Source: Bimastos eiseni (lineage: Eukaryota > Annelida > Clitellata > Crassiclitellata > Lumbricidae). Taken from it: a stretch of 64,000 nucleotides of DNA. The DNA lies in contig OY365809.1 of assembly GCA_959347315.1 (NCBI GenBank), positions 42,353,290 to 42,417,289 on the forward strand. Direction: 5' to 3'. Made by a program: the position numbers and the translations under genes. This document shows positions 63,811 to 64,000 of this stretch, in pieces; positions within the stretch are counted from its first letter, which is position 1; each line of letters opens with the position of its first letter. The notes beneath the pieces are model-generated. The model was not told the origin of the DNA. It made no database searches and saw only the letters and a program-made list of their open reading frames with translations.

Positions 63811-64000
63811 ATGGGAGCTGCAATTGTGAATTGTGGTTAGCCTTCTAATGCTGGCTTATTTGAGAGATTTAAATCTCAGGCTATCATTGGCCACGCACAG
63901 GGACCTTATGTGGAGTGGTGCTCATTCAAAATGTGCAGCGGTTTAGCGAAGGATACCACTTGATCAAACTCTCATTGAAAAAGGAGCTGTTATACGGTCG

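Larger units (their letters stand above)
60292..64000. other. 3' flank of the MARCH gene
   Basis: No further gene is recognised. The MARCH 3' UTR probably occupies the first part, but no convincing polyadenylation signal stands out. It holds a LINE 3'-UTR copy at 60,960-61,380, a diverged palindromic MITE at 62,140-62,440, the GACT array at 62,477-62,669 and an ACTCGG-family MITE at 63,450-63,810. Confidence 0.6.

Overview
The window is nuclear DNA from an animal, most likely an invertebrate. Protein-coding genes are split by GT-AG introns of about 90 bp to 4 kb, the noncoding DNA is AT-rich, and non-LTR retrotransposons, tRNA-derived SINEs, hAT-type MITEs and microsatellites fill introns and gaps. 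The proteins are animal-specific regulators (SIK and ZAK kinases, Transformer-2, a MARCH1/8 ubiquitin ligase). I cannot name the phylum or species from the sequence. All exon models were made by hand from splice signals, reading-frame phase and family resemblance; they have not been checked against transcripts.

Layout. (1) 1-11,868, plus strand: the last nine coding exons (597 codons) of a salt-inducible kinase, SIK3-like; the kinase domain lies before the window. (2) 11,909-18,454: no gene recognised; repeats. (3) 18,455-39,427, minus strand: a complete 19-exon, 890-residue ZAK/MAP3K20 orthologue (MLK-type kinase, coiled coil, SAM domain, conserved post-SAM region, long Ser-rich tail with basic end). 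Its introns hold a twin-primed LINE, MITEs and minisatellites. (4) 39,428-45,162: gap with decayed repeats. (5) 45,163-54,510, minus strand: a complete nine-exon, 237-residue Transformer-2 (RS1-RRM-RS2). Its first intron carries an apparently intact maT-type (DD37D) mariner transposon and a hAT MITE with perfect target duplication. (6) Only 75 bp separate the tra2 start codon from a divergent start codon at 54,586. That exon can be spliced in frame either to three exons making a 170-residue protein I do not recognise, or straight to the MARCH1/8 exons (57,281-60,291). (7) 60,292-64,000: MARCH 3' flank with a perfect (GACT)47 array and more MITEs.

The genes do not form an operon or pathway. 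The SIK-like gene and ZAK are convergent, ZAK and tra2 are tandem on the minus strand, and tra2 is head-to-head with the MARCH locus. The most unusual observations are the interleaved, possibly exon-sharing MARCH/unknown locus behind a very short bidirectional promoter, the apparently intact maT element, the twin-primed LINE with a degenerate 2A-like motif, and several small transposons whose 8-bp target duplications are still perfect.
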